Assembly (NCBI RefSeq): GCF_000026365.1
Contig: NC_012994.1
Coordinates: 372,001 to 436,000 of the forward strand
Reading direction: 5' to 3'
DNA from: Zygosaccharomyces rouxii
Taxonomy: Eukaryota > Ascomycota > Saccharomycetes > Saccharomycetales > Saccharomycetaceae
DNA length: 64,000 nt
The notes under the pieces are model-generated. The model made no database searches. It saw only the letters and a program-made list of their open reading frames with translations, and was not told the DNA's origin. This document shows positions 1 through 9,555 of this stretch, piece after piece. Position 1 is the stretch's first letter, and the number at the start of each line of letters is the position of its first letter. Position numbers and translations under genes: made by a program.

Positions 1-1518
1 GTTCTCGATGAATCTGACGCTAAATACAATTGGAAGAGTTTGCCCAGTGAGTATTCTCTTCGCGATACTTCGCCAGTGAATTTTGTCGAAGAACCAACTC
101 CACAGCCTCAACATCAGCATGCTTTCAAGTCTATTGCTTTTGCTGGTATTAATATTCCACCGAAGCCCCGCGCTGAATCGGCGGTACGTCGTCCACCTCA
201 GGCGAAACCTGAATCAATTAATTCCTTCAGTCCAGGTGCTAGGCAATCCAAACTAGTTAGTGGCACAAACCAAAACGTTGCTCAAGAAAGTGGAAAGAAG
301 GTTTTTAATGCCAGCCAGCAGAATAGGGAGAGTGGAATTAATCAAAATGCTACACAAGGCCAAAAAGCAGGTTTTATCAATCAAAGAATTCCTCGTGAAC
401 GTTCGATACCAGAAATCAGATATGGAGGTATGAACCGCCAGTCGAGGACAGGTGTCAACAGCAATGCCTTCGTATCCCCAGGAAATCCTACTCTATCGGC
501 TGATGGTACTGGTAATACCTTGGAAGAGGAACAAGAAGAAAATCAAAGAGATGTTGCTAATAAATTATTCGAGAACACATTACGGAAGGACTCTGATTTA
601 GCACCACCACCCAAACTTTCTCAACAATCGAGTCCGGAAAGACCTGCAAGGAAGAAAATACCGACTTTTAAAGTGATAAATAATTCACCTACTAGAATCA
701 TCCAAAGAATTTCTCCAGATCGTGCTGCTTCCCCGTACAATATTCCATCTGACATCTCAATTTCTTCTGATCTAGACGAACATACAAACAAGCGGTTGTT
801 TGAATTAAAATTTTCATCGAAAGATGACATCAACGACAGCGGCAGTTCACCGGTGGAAAGCGCCGCTAAACCATCTATGCCAGATGCCACCACACAGGAT
901 GTGGGAAATGCATCTGAAACCTCTGCACCTTCTGTGCATAACAATGATGATTCCAATACAACCCCTGAGGATTCTTTGCCAGAAGGTAAACCATTACAAG
1001 GAGAAGATGGCGGTTTATTGGACGATCTTGATTTCAGTTCCTTTAATGTTACCTTTGACACTTTTAATAGGGATCGAGATGTATCACAGAGGAGTATCAC
1101 TCGTGGTCCTTCTGTGATAATAAAAGACCAAGAACCGTTATCAACTACAGTGGAAAATCCTAGGTCGGAGGAACCTCTCATTTATCGTTTACCAAAAAGT
1201 AATGAAAATAGTACAAGGAAATCCTACTTGAACAGACCTTCTAATACCAGGCAAGTTCATAACGATGATGACCCCATTTGGATTTCTCCTAGTAAACTGG
1301 ATTACTATGATATTAACAAATTCACCGGACCGGCCTTTAAGGATGCGAAAGAAATGATTAGAACTGCTACGAACGAGAATATGCATAAAATTATAGCAGA
1401 AAATCCTACATCCATGAATGAATTATCCTACGCCTACTTAGCCTCAATTATCGATGATGATGATGATCAGCCGCTAAATTCAAACGACAGACCAATTCGT
1501 CTCACATTTAAAGAGTGA
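1..1518 (+). CDS. BUD3: BUD3-like protein, C-terminal part (5' end outside window)
   Basis: The frame is open from the first base and ends with TGA at 1516-1518, so only the last 505 residues are present. The first Met-like codon near base 40 is a TTG, not a real start. The visible part is low-complexity: rich in Ser, Pro, Asn and Asp, with acidic patches and a run of five Asp near the end, and no recognisable domain. I name it by position: in S. cerevisiae BUD3 lies upstream of YCL012C and GBP2 in the same orientation, and those two genes follow here. Bud3 is a Cdc42 exchange factor and septin-linked landmark for axial budding; its catalytic DH domain is N-terminal and would be outside the window. 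The assignment rests on synteny and the disordered character of the tail, not on a motif. Confidence 0.6.
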   Translation, partial: VLDESDAKYNWKSLPSEYSLRDTSPVNFVEEPTPQPQHQHAFKSIAFAGINIPPKPRAESAVRRPPQAKPESINSFSPGARQSKLVSGTNQNVAQESGKKVFNASQQNRESGINQNATQGQKAGFINQRIPRERSIPEIRYGGMNRQSRTGVNSNAFVSPGNPTLSADGTGNTLEEEQEENQRDVANKLFENTLRKDSDLAPPPKLSQQSSPERPARKKIPTFKVINNSPTRIIQRISPDRAASPYNIPSDISISSDLDEHTNKRLFELKFSSKDDINDSGSSPVESAAKPSMPDATTQDVGNASETSAPSVHNNDDSNTTPEDSLPEGKPLQGEDGGLLDDLDFSSFNVTFDTFNRDRDVSQRSITRGPSVIIKDQEPLSTTVENPRSEEPLIYRLPKSNENSTRKSYLNRPSNTRQVHNDDDPIWISPSKLDYYDINKFTGPAFKDAKEMIRTATNENMHKIIAENPTSMNELSYAYLASIIDDDDDQPLNSNDRPIRLTFKE

Positions 1519-1553
1519 TTATAATTTATAACAACAGCCTTATTGACATTTAA

Positions 1554-2017
1554 TTACTGGAATGTAATCGCTTTGGGATCTAATGGTGTACCATCAGGTG
1601 CAATATTATTTTGACCAAAAACTCTTTCAGTATATAACAATCGTGCCTTATCAAATCCCATGTTTTCACGTTCCATAATGTTCCTAATTTCCTCCTTTGC
1701 AGCAGGATCCAAGCCATGCCTTTCGTCGGATGCGTTTCTAGATATAATATCGAAATGCCTTGAACTTAACCCTGATTCTAAATCATCTGCGAAATCATCA
1801 TTAAGACCAATTCTATGGCCTAGACCCCTTCTCAGTCTAATATACCTCTCTTTAAATCTGTACGCTGGAAAACATTTGTTAGTGACAAAACTATTGACGT
1901 TTAACTCATCAACAAGTATTACATACTTATTCTTCTCTTATTACGGTAAGCTAAGAAGGCTAAAATGCTTACCACCAAGATACCAATGATAAACTTTGCA
2001 TGCAACAGTTCCAGCAT
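1554..2017 (-). CDS. YCL012C-like small single-pass membrane protein, two exons
   Basis: I built this gene by hand. Exon 1 is 1927-2017 and exon 2 is 1554-1864, on the minus strand. The 62-base intron (1865-1926) has a GTATGT donor, a CACTAAC branch site and a TTTTCCAG acceptor. Joining leaves one base plus two bases to make a Thr codon, and the result is 133 residues, the same length I remember for the intron-containing S. cerevisiae YCL012C. An in-frame stop lies just upstream of the ATG. Residues 9-24 form a hydrophobic helix followed by an Arg/Lys-rich stretch, which suggests a type III or tail-like membrane protein with its bulk in the cytoplasm. It sits between the BUD3-like and HRB1/GBP2 genes, as YCL012C does. 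Function is unknown. Confidence 0.85.
1865..1926 (-). other. Spliceosomal intron of the YCL012C-like gene
   Basis: The minus strand has the donor GTATGT at 1921-1926, a CACTAAC branch site and an acceptor ending in CAG at 1865. At 62 bases it is near the lower size limit for yeast introns. The branch box differs from the usual TACTAAC at its first base. Confidence 0.82.
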
Positions 2018-2325
2018 GGTTTAATTGGTCGTGGTTGTGGAGAAGTGTGGATGATTCAAGCAAATTCAAAGATGACTTATATCCTAAGTGTTAATCAAAA
2101 TAATAACGTTTTTCAAGATGAACTTATTTGGAATGCCGCGTCTTTTTTTAGCAAGACATTGGGATTTTATAAAAATAATAACAATGAAAAATAAAATAAA
2201 AAAGTACAAATTATTTGATTTTATTTTAATGTATTTTAGTTTATTCTTCCATCAACAATTAATTAAGTGTTTTAAAAATTTTTAGTCTCTCTATAGTTGC
2301 GATCGCCCCCTACATGTGTAGAATA
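2018..2325. other. Intergenic region, no gene seen
   Basis: This stretch lies between the start of the YCL012C-like gene and the stop of HRB1/GBP2, both on the minus strand. It should hold the promoter of the former and the 3' end of the latter. It is AT-rich from about 2160 to 2280. Short open frames here have no coding character. Confidence 0.6.
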
Positions 2326-3727
2326 TTAGGTCTCACGTTTACCATAAGAAATTTCCAAATCACATCCACCGTAATTGTAATTGTTCAGACGATCAATGCA
2401 TACGTCTGCATCTTCGACGTTTTCGTATTCTACTATAGCAACACCTGTTGGTGCACCCTTCGAATCGAATCTTAATTCTGCGTTGTTAAGTTTACCAATT
2501 GTTTCGAATAAATCGTAGAGATCACTCGTAGCCGTTGAAAATGGTAAATTGGCACAATAAATTAGATTATTTCTCTCACCGCCATCGGTAACACCTTCCG
2601 TAAATTCTGAATTAAAATTGCTAGAATCATCAATTGGTTCTTGTGGAGGTGGATCAACTGCACTTTTTCTACCTTCTCTGACTTCTAAGATTCTTCCTTC
2701 CAATTCATAACCGTGGAAACGTGCAATAGCGTCTTGCATTTCTTCTGGTGTACCGTAAATTACAGTACCAAACCCCCTCGAATAACCATTACGAGCCAAT
2801 TCCACATCTGCACGTATCACGTTACCGCACTCTTTGAACATATCCTTAAGCGCTTGCCAATTGATGGAGTATGGTAGATTAGCAACAAATACTTCATAGA
2901 TGGGGCCATTAGAGTTACCTCCAGCATTGGTACCGTTATTGCTACCACTGCTAGCACCAGCAAATGTACGTTCTTTTCTTCTTTCTTGAACTCTTTCATG
3001 GCTATTACTTTCAGGTGGTGGATTATCTTGTCTTACAAAAATTTGACGGTCCATGAAATAAGCACCATCAAAACGACGAATAGCTTCATCGACGTCTTCC
3101 GTATTGGTAAATTCAACGGTACCCATACCTCTGTGATGACCTCTTGATGTTATGATATCAGCCCTCACCACATTACCTATTTGAGAAAAGTAGTCTTTTA
3201 AATCCTCAGGCGCACAATCATAGGTTAAATTACCAACAAATACGCTATTAGCATAATTTCTGTTAACTTTCTCATCATAAGTACTATCCAATTCCCTCGC
3301 TAAAACGGGTCCATAATCGCCTTTATTTTTTCTGAATCTACTGTAACGGCCACCGGCACCACCAGCACCACTAGCACCACCAGCGCCACCAGCACCACCA
3401 GCACCACCGGCATAACTACCTCTACCACGTCTATCGTATCTACTGTGTCTACCGCCACCACCTCTTGGACGAGGCCCGTATCCACTTCTACCGTAATCCC
3501 TTTCGTCGCGAACACGAGCAGGAGACCTGGACCTATGCTGTTAAAATAACCATTCATGTTAGTACATCGTCACAAACATCAATATCAGCATCATAGTTGT
3601 TGCTCCTACGTCATCACAAAGCTTTCTGTCTATCTCTCACAATTGGCATAAACAAAAAAATAAAAAAACTGAAGACATAGAACAAAGTTGTAAAATCTTA
3701 GTCACATACTCTTTCCAATTGTGACAT
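2326..3727 (-). CDS. HRB1: Gbp2/Hrb1-type SR-like mRNA-binding protein, two exons
   Basis: This is the shuttling poly(A)-RNA-binding protein family that follows mRNA export with the THO complex and helps quality control of spliced transcripts. Exon 1 (3710-3727) codes only MSQLER. An intron at 3538-3709 follows, and exon 2 is 2326-3537. The product is 409 residues, against about 427 for Gbp2 and 454 for Hrb1. The N-terminus has RS dipeptides and RGG-type stretches plus a Gly-Gly-Ala run (3354-3411). Three RRM domains follow, starting near residues 102, 219 and 328 with RNP-2-like cores VFVGNL, VFVANL and IYCANL. S. cerevisiae HRB1 has a 5' intron and GBP2 does not, so intron presence favours an HRB1-like ancestral state. 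In a non-duplicated genome one gene stands for both. Confidence 0.93.
3538..3709 (-). other. Spliceosomal intron of HRB1/GBP2
   Basis: The donor is GTATGT (ACATAC on the plus strand at 3704-3709). A perfect TACTAAC branch site is near 3559-3565 and the acceptor TTTTAACAG ends at 3538. Phase 0 after six codons, 172 bases. Confidence 0.88.
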
Positions 3728-3953
3728 GATCAATTGGTTCTTTTATTTTTTCCTAAAAAAATCCTCAAACTCTTTCGACCAAATATTGGTTCAAATGTAC
3801 CACCTCAAGAACCCAAAATGCATGCATATAGGCATCGGATTTTGTTCATTCATTATGCATTTCACATATTTTAATTTTTTTTTTCAACTTGTATTGAAAA
3901 GTCGAACAGAACCATCAAGGACAAATATCATTCAACACGAACGCATGTTCAAC

Positions 3954-4940
3954 TCATTTCTTGGCCATAATTGATGAAATCGTTGGACAGGGTAGTACTA
4001 ATCTTCTCAATACTTCTGTTTCTTTGTCCACTTCTTCTTCACCATCGAATCTTAGTCTACAAGTACCATCTCTCTTACTTCCAATCACAACAGCTGGATA
4101 AAATGTAGTTGTCTCCGGATATCTTGCCAGAACTTTTGTACCCGGTGGATAATTTGGAGTTTGAGATTTTGGATCCGTTCCCTCCGGCGGTATGAAAATG
4201 ATATCTCGCCAATTACATTTGAACGTCTTTCCAGGATTACCCAGTTCATCAGGCTCGGGATCTCTTACTTCAAACCTCAAACCGTCAGCTGAAACTTTGA
4301 CTACAACACATTGAAACCATTCACCCTCACCACCCTTCTTTGGTTTAAATGCAACCTCTGAACCAATAGAGATAGGGCCATTAGGGTTGTACTGGCTAAT
4401 CCAGCCGGATCTACCCAATGGTCTGGCAGTTTGTTGAAACTGCGGTTGTGGATGAGCCTGTGTATCTAGAGCCTCTCTGGTGGGTGCTTCTGTTGGTGCT
4501 TCCACTGATGTTTCTGATGGTGCTTCTGTTGGCGCTTCTATTGGCGCTTCTGCTGGCGCTTCTGCTGTCGCTTCTGCTGGCGCTTTTGGTGGTTCGTTCT
4601 CCGTAACCGTGGCATTTGTAGTATCTTCTCCAGTATTGCTCTCTATTTTAGCAGCGGATGGTGATGCAGGAGGGGGGACTTTTGATGCCATTCTTTCTCT
4701 CTCCTGAGCGTGTTCCAATACAAGTTTAACATTTTCCCCCACTGAATCTATTAATCTCTGAGCTCTTCTTATATTATGCAGGTGACTGCTATAGTGATCC
4801 AAATGTTCTCGTAGTTTCTCATCAGAAAGTGTATTCAGTTCTATCTCTTTTAACTGTACATCATCATCATAAGCCATAACCGCATTCGCGTTATAGATAT
4901 CTTGAAGCGACGAGATGACCAGATCCCACTGTTCATCCAT
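3954..4940 (-). CDS. SGF29: SAGA complex subunit Sgf29, tandem Tudor reader
   Basis: Sgf29 sits in the acetyltransferase module of SAGA (also ADA/SLIK) and reads H3K4me2/3 with C-terminal tandem Tudor domains. The 328-residue frame starts with MDEQWDLVISSLQDIY. It has an N-terminal helical part to about residue 95 and a Pro/Ala/Glu-rich linker of short Glu-Ala-Pro repeats (about residues 115-155). The Tudor region follows from about 190, with the characteristic stretches GSEVAFKPK, VLARYPETTTFYPA and LRFDGEEE. It is longer than the S. cerevisiae protein (about 259 residues) because of the repeat linker. It lies next to HRB1/GBP2 as in the YCL arrangement, and is divergent from MRP7 across about 270 bases. 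Confidence 0.92.
   Translation of the reverse strand: MDEQWDLVISSLQDIYNANAVMAYDDDVQLKEIELNTLSDEKLREHLDHYSSHLHNIRRAQRLIDSVGENVKLVLEHAQERERMASKVPPPASPSAAKIESNTGEDTTNATVTENEPPKAPAEATAEAPAEAPIEAPTEAPSETSVEAPTEAPTREALDTQAHPQPQFQQTARPLGRSGWISQYNPNGPISIGSEVAFKPKKGGEGEWFQCVVVKVSADGLRFEVRDPEPDELGNPGKTFKCNWRDIIFIPPEGTDPKSQTPNYPPGTKVLARYPETTTFYPAVVIGSKRDGTCRLRFDGEEEVDKETEVLRRLVLPCPTISSIMAKK
4486..4592 (-). repeat. In-frame Ala-Pro-Glu coding repeat in SGF29
   Basis: A 12-base degenerate repeat (plus-strand GGTGCTTCTGTT-like units) codes Glu-Ala-Pro-type tetrapeptides in the linker. It also opens frames on the opposite strand that are not genes. Confidence 0.75.
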
Positions 4941-5213
4941 TTTAAATTATAATACACCTCAGCGGCTGGGGAAACAATAGCGTCACTCTTCCTTAATATT
5001 CTCCCTCCTAGATCCTCGTTAACCGCTCATGTTGTAGTAAACAAGGTCTAAATTCTCCTTTAAACTTTTCGTATTGAATTCCCACTTCGTTTTCAGTGAC
5101 CCTGCTTTTTTCACCAATTTCTTTCAACATGAAAAAATAAAAAATAATAATGCATCAAATATTCAGAATTATACCAATTATCTATCGGTTGAAACGATAT
5201 ATAGTGGTCTAAA

Positions 5214-6326
5214 ATGGATATTTTAGCCAATTGCAGTGGTGGATTTGTCCCCAAATACGCATGTAATGTTTTGACGCAGGTCAGAAATGCTACCAAGAGA
5301 GCAGCAGGTTCAAGAACTTCTATGAAGGATTCTGCCGGTAGAAGATTGGGACCCAAGAAATATGAAGGTCAATCAGTTAAGGTTGGTGAGATTATCATGA
5401 GACAGCGTGGTACAAAGCTCTATCCAGGGGAAAATACTGGTATTGGTAAAGATCATACAATTTTTGCAAAGGAACCTGGTGTTGTACGTTACTATGTCGA
5501 TCCGTTCCACCCTAAGCGTAAATTCGTTGGAGTTTCATTGAAGAGAGAATTAAAATTGCCATTGCCACATTTTGCACCACGTGTGAGAAGATTTGGTCGT
5601 GAAATCTTAACGCATCCAAGGTTAAAAGCTGAAGAGGAATCATTTTTGCCAAGAAAGCAATTAGAGGCCAAGGATAGTATTTTAAAGGCATTACAAGAGC
5701 GTGAATCTAGAAGATTACAGCTCTCGGAAGATTTTCAAGTATTTTTTGAGAAACAATTGCCCGAGTTGCAGTTGAAAGATGTAGAAATGGCCAATGCATA
5801 TTTGATCCGCCTGAGGTCATGTCTTAAGAACGGATATGAATTAGAAGATGCCCAGTACAACGCTCAGCACTATTTGGAACTAGAATACAGATTACAAGCA
5901 CAAAGAGAAAACTGGAATGATAACTTGGAGTCGCATCTACAAATTTTGCAAGAAACTGTGGGTACATTGAATAAATCAGTTTCATTTGACAACAAATTGC
6001 ATCTAATGAAGTACATTGATCCACAGACTAAAGAATCACTGAAATCTCAACTCGTCAAGACTTTGCATGAGAAAGCAGAAAACATTGAAACCAAACAACA
6101 AAGGGACGAAATTCAATCTTTATTCCAAGATGCATGTCAATTTTTGACGCTATCTGAGGAAGTTCATCTACGTCGTCAATTTTTGAAACCAGTTAAGCCA
6201 GAGACACCACCCACATTGGCACCACAACCAACTAAAAAGACAGTTACCATCAAAAGGTTTAACCATGAAAGGAATAGATTGGAGACGATACCAAGAACTA
6301 AGAGTGCCTTCTTGAGTAAATTGTAA
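5214..6326 (+). CDS. MRP7: Mitochondrial large-subunit ribosomal protein bL27m (Mrp7)
   Basis: The 370-residue protein matches the usual Mrp7 length (about 371). Residues 24-90 are a typical bL27 domain with RNATKRAAGSRTSMKDS, then the RLGPKKYEGQ and GTKLYPGENTGIGKDHTIF stretches. bL27 acts at the peptidyl-transferase centre of the ribosome. The first 23 residues would be the mitochondrial presequence; they hold few acidic residues. The long helical C-terminal extension is typical of yeast and ends in AFLSKL, as in S. cerevisiae. It lies between SGF29 (YCL side) and ILV6 (YCL side) although MRP7 is YNL005C. This interleaving is a sign of an unduplicated genome. Confidence 0.95.
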   Translation: MDILANCSGGFVPKYACNVLTQVRNATKRAAGSRTSMKDSAGRRLGPKKYEGQSVKVGEIIMRQRGTKLYPGENTGIGKDHTIFAKEPGVVRYYVDPFHPKRKFVGVSLKRELKLPLPHFAPRVRRFGREILTHPRLKAEEESFLPRKQLEAKDSILKALQERESRRLQLSEDFQVFFEKQLPELQLKDVEMANAYLIRLRSCLKNGYELEDAQYNAQHYLELEYRLQAQRENWNDNLESHLQILQETVGTLNKSVSFDNKLHLMKYIDPQTKESLKSQLVKTLHEKAENIETKQQRDEIQSLFQDACQFLTLSEEVHLRRQFLKPVKPETPPTLAPQPTKKTVTIKRFNHERNRLETIPRTKSAFLSKL

Positions 6327-6427
6327 TGAACAGAGTCTTGTACATACTTGTATATACACAGAGATAATAATTATTAGTATTTTTCTTCTTCCTTTTTTTT
6401 TTGTTTTTCTTCTTGGCCCTTACTTAA

Positions 6428-7360
6428 TTAACCTGGTGGTAATTGAGAAATGTCCACCATGTCGTTAATCTTCTCAGTAACTGCTTCGTCAGAATCATCG
6501 GGACGATTTTTGATGGGGATTCTTGGTAAAGCCATCATACCACTACGTGCACATTCTAACACACCAAATGGTTCAAGCAATTTTAAAAATGCAGAAATTC
6601 TTGATGGTTTTGCGGACAATTCAATGATACAGCTTGAATCACTAATGTCAACAACTTTACCGCCAAAATTGTTAGACAAGTTGGAAATAGCACCCAAATG
6701 TTCGTGTTTCATACGTAACACTTCACTTAATGGTAAATTGGAAGGGTGATACTTCTTATTTCTAATTTCCTTAACCAAATCACCGGTATCCTCGATACCG
6801 CTTGTACTTCTATGGTGATGTACAAGAAGGTCTTCAAAATATTCTGCACCTAATAATGACACACGAGCCAATACCAACTCTCTCTTGATAATTGATGCAT
6901 TGCTGTAGTCCAAAACAGCATATACGGGGACCAAATCCTCAATTTGTCTTCTTGCCTGCTCGATAACGCCATCTTGACCTTGTAAAACGATTGTCATTCT
7001 ACTCAAATCCTTGACTTCAGTATTACAAACCACCAATGAATCGATGTTGAAACCTCTAGCAGCTAAGGTACCAGAAATTCTCGAAAGAACACCAGGTTCG
7101 TTCTGTACCAAACAGTTTAAAACATGCTGTTTACAAGGTTGTGCACTTGGAGTCGGAGTTTCATAAAGAATGGATGAAACTGCACTATCTGCACTCCACG
7201 AAGGTGTTTCTAAGGTAGGTAATGGCGGTCTAGTTGCATTTCTATGTAATTGTTTGTATGCTAATGCAGATGTTGATGAGGAACTACAACGAATTGCATT
7301 CAAACTGTAACGCAAAGAGACAAATCTCCTAGCGCTGCCCTGCAACACCAATCTATTCAT
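6428..7360 (-). CDS. ILV6: Acetolactate synthase regulatory subunit Ilv6, mitochondrial
   Basis: Ilv6 stimulates the catalytic subunit Ilv2 and gives valine feedback inhibition, sensitive to ATP, in the first common step of branched-chain amino acid synthesis. The 310-residue product is the family length (about 309). Residues 1-75 form an Arg/Ser-rich mitochondrial presequence (start MNRLVLQGSARRFVSLRYS). An ACT domain follows with LNCLVQNEPGVLSRISGTLAARGFNI, the typical glycine/asparagine ligand region, and a second ALS small-subunit C-terminal domain starts near residue 215. The upstream region carries a Gcn4-type site (7476-7482) and a Leu3-type site (7492-7501), both in the space between ILV6 and the 3' end of the neighbouring IDP gene, so they can only serve ILV6. 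Confidence 0.95.
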   Translation of the reverse strand: MNRLVLQGSARRFVSLRYSLNAIRCSSSSTSALAYKQLHRNATRPPLPTLETPSWSADSAVSSILYETPTPSAQPCKQHVLNCLVQNEPGVLSRISGTLAARGFNIDSLVVCNTEVKDLSRMTIVLQGQDGVIEQARRQIEDLVPVYAVLDYSNASIIKRELVLARVSLLGAEYFEDLLVHHHRSTSGIEDTGDLVKEIRNKKYHPSNLPLSEVLRMKHEHLGAISNLSNNFGGKVVDISDSSCIIELSAKPSRISAFLKLLEPFGVLECARSGMMALPRIPIKNRPDDSDEAVTEKINDMVDISQLPPG

Positions 7361-7475
7361 AGTGCTTGCTTAGAATCACGATCCTGTGAAATGGAAACGA
7401 AGGATTTATTGCAAAGGACCGATGAGTTCCTTTAATGTTAAATTTTTCTTCCTCTTATACTTTGTATCAATCGTG

Positions 7476-7482
7476 TGAGTCA
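7476..7482 (-). promoter_or_regulatory. Gcn4-type site upstream of ILV6
   Basis: TGAGTCA is the perfect Gcn4/AP-1 palindrome core, about 116 bases upstream of the ILV6 ATG. General amino-acid control of ILV genes is known in yeast; binding here is inferred. Confidence 0.65.
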
Positions 7483-7491
7483 ATCGATCAA

Positions 7492-7501
7492 CCGGTACCG
7501 G
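7492..7501 (-). promoter_or_regulatory. Leu3-type site upstream of ILV6
   Basis: CCGGTACCGG fits the Leu3 everted half-site rule CCGGNNCCGG exactly, and lies 10 bases from the Gcn4-type site. Leu3 senses alpha-isopropylmalate and controls leucine and isoleucine-valine genes. Binding is inferred from sequence only. Confidence 0.68.
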
Positions 7502-7653
7502 ACTCTCCCCACATATACGGAATGAAAAAAAATCATCAGTTGGATATGAAAACTAAATTAAATTCGTTATATTCTACAAAGTACAAAGGTGAGTTGAATG
7601 ACAAACGAGAGGAGGTTGGATGTAAATTTATAAATAATTTGAGGTAACACTTT

Positions 7654-8889
7654 TCAAAATTTAGCTACTTCTCCTTTCAACCTTTTACTAACGGCATGGA
7701 TAAATTCTTCTGTGGTAACGTATGCGCTTCTGTCCGTTTTACCGAGGATTAATGCCAAATCTTTGGTCATAATATTCTCAAAATCTACGACTTCGACAGT
7801 TGCCTTTTCCAACAATTGACCAAACTTGACCACTTCTGGAGTATTATCTAATTTACCTCTTTGGATGATACCTCGGGTCCATGCAAAGATTGATGCAATT
7901 GAGTTTGTAGAGGTCTCTTTACCTTGCTGGTGTAATCTGAAGTGTCTGGTGACAGTCCCATGAGCAGCTTCCGATTCAAAAGTCTTACCATCCGGAGTCA
8001 CTAGAACTGATGTCATCAATCCAAGGGACCCAAATCCTTGAGCGACGATATCTGACTGTACATCACCATCGTAATTTTTCATGGCGATAATGTATCCACC
8101 CTTGGACTTTAACATTTGTGCTACCATATCATCGATTAACCGGTGTTCGTACCAGATCCCCAACTTTTCGAATTGTGATCTGTATTCCTTTTCATACATT
8201 GCTTCGAAGATGTCCTTAAATTTACCATCATATTTTTTTAAGATTGTATTTTTAGTGGTGGAATACAGCGGTTGTTTCCTTTCTAATGCTAATTCAAACG
8301 AAGCTTTGGCAAACCCTTCAATGGATTCGGTAGTGTTATACATTGCCATGGCCACACCGCCGCCTTTAGGAAATTCAAAGACCTGTAGGTCTTGATCGTG
8401 CTTACCATCCTTCGATTTGAAAACCAATTTTAATTCACCTTCATCTGGTATGACTGTATCGGTAGCCTTGTATTGATCACCGAATGCATGTCTACCGATT
8501 GTGATCGGTTTCTCCCATTGAGACACCATTCGTGGAATTCTTGGAATTACAATTGGTTCCCTAAAGACAATACCACCTAAAATGTTTCTAATAGTACCGT
8601 TTGGTGATCTCCACATTTTTTTCAAATGGAATTCCTCTACACGCGCTTCATCTGGAGTAATAGTAGCGCATTTAACAGCAACCCCATACTTCAAAGTTGC
8701 CTCTGCAGACTCCACAGTAACACGATCATCTGTAGCGTCTCTATTGGTAATTGACAAATCATAATACAACAAATCTACATCAATAAATGGTAAAATCAAC
8801 AAATCTTTGATCAATTTCCAGATAATTCTGGTCTGTTCATCACCATCCATTTCCACAATGGGATTTTTGACTTGGATCTTTGGCATCAT
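7654..8889 (-). CDS. IDP2: NADP-dependent isocitrate dehydrogenase, cytosolic type (Idp2/Idp3 family)
   Basis: It oxidatively decarboxylates isocitrate to 2-oxoglutarate and supplies NADPH. The 411-residue length fits Idp2 (about 412). Seen in the sequence are the N-terminal [16 protein letters not shown], the substrate stretch [12 protein letters not shown], the metal/active-site stretch [20 protein letters not shown], and the NADP-binding region with HGTVTRH. There is no mitochondrial presequence. The C-terminus is GEVAKF, so the peroxisomal signal of Idp3 is absent. The gene is in the YNL009W (IDP3) position, so the ancestral locus looks cytosolic. Its promoter is 8890-9322. Confidence 0.93.
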   Translation of the reverse strand: MMPKIQVKNPIVEMDGDEQTRIIWKLIKDLLILPFIDVDLLYYDLSITNRDATDDRVTVESAEATLKYGVAVKCATITPDEARVEEFHLKKMWRSPNGTIRNILGGIVFREPIVIPRIPRMVSQWEKPITIGRHAFGDQYKATDTVIPDEGELKLVFKSKDGKHDQDLQVFEFPKGGGVAMAMYNTTESIEGFAKASFELALERKQPLYSTTKNTILKKYDGKFKDIFEAMYEKEYRSQFEKLGIWYEHRLIDDMVAQMLKSKGGYIIAMKNYDGDVQSDIVAQGFGSLGLMTSVLVTPDGKTFESEAAHGTVTRHFRLHQQGKETSTNSIASIFAWTRGIIQRGKLDNTPEVVKFGQLLEKATVEVVDFENIMTKDLALILGKTDRSAYVTTEEFIHAVSKRLKGEVAKF

Positions 8890-9322
8890 TTTTGACTGAT
8901 TAATTGAAACAATAAGAGGTGATTACACGAAAAAGGAAGAGGAATTACACAGACAACAACTACAACGACTCTTTAGCTCCTCGTCGTGTAATCTTAGCTT
9001 TAATAGAAGATTTCTAGTGACAAGGAAAACCAAGGTAGTTCGAGGTGGACATAGTTTCAGATCCGTCCTTATATAATATTTGGCTCGATCCCCGCTTTAC
9101 CTGTAAACGGGGGGACTTTACCGCCGAGAGTGATAAATGCAACATTGGCAATCCGGATCAAAGGACCTTTTTTTTTTCTCGTAGAAAGTTTGGTCATGTC
9201 ATTGTTTTAACCGCATTTGTGCGAAACCATGGGCGAACGGTTGTCAAGAAAGTGGGATTAATCACGCATTTACCATTATTCTGTATGGCCCTATTGTAAT
9301 CCGAAAATGGAAGCTGTTTTAT
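8890..9322. other. IDP promoter region, no gene seen
   Basis: 433 bases upstream of IDP, running up to tRNA-Ala. It contains G/C runs near 9110-9118 and a T tract near 9170. A carbon-source element could be expected for an Idp2-type gene, but I found no clear consensus. The 84-codon plus-strand open frame here has no family resemblance. Confidence 0.5.
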
Positions 9323-9395
9323 GGGCACATGGCGCAGTTGGTAGCGCGTCTCCCTTGCAAGGAGAAGGTCATCGGTTCGAATCCGGTTGTGTCCA
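9323..9395 (+). tRNA. tRNA-Ala (anticodon UGC)
   Basis: A 73-base cloverleaf without intron. The acceptor stem pairs GGGCACA with TGTGTCC, allowing a G-U pair. The anticodon arm pairs TCTCC with GGAGA around the loop CTTGCAA, giving anticodon TGC. The internal B box is GGTTCGAATCC. It closely resembles yeast tA(UGC). A T5 run at 9408-9412 can end Pol III transcription. Confidence 0.96.
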
Positions 9396-9555
9396 TTAGA
9401 AAGTTTATTTTTCTCTTTCCTACCATATAACTATGATTAACGTAGCATCAACCTTTTTTTTTTCTTTTGAAAAAATGGGTCTTCGGTTCGAAACTAGGAC
9501 TAATTGAAATCAACATATATCGTTCTATATATGCCTACAAAGAAGTATTCTCCTC

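Noticed and set aside
4418..4707. Plus-strand open frames opposite SGF29
   Set aside because: Shadow frames from the Glu-Ala-Pro repeat.
9045..9299. 84-codon plus-strand open frame before tRNA-Ala, and carbon-source elements in the IDP promoter
   Set aside because: No protein family resemblance; candidate CSRE-like strings do not match the consensus well enough.
9396..9555. Search for LTR or transposon remnants beside the tRNA genes
   Set aside because: No TGTTGG...CAACA-type ends or repeats beside tRNA-Ala or tRNA-Gly.
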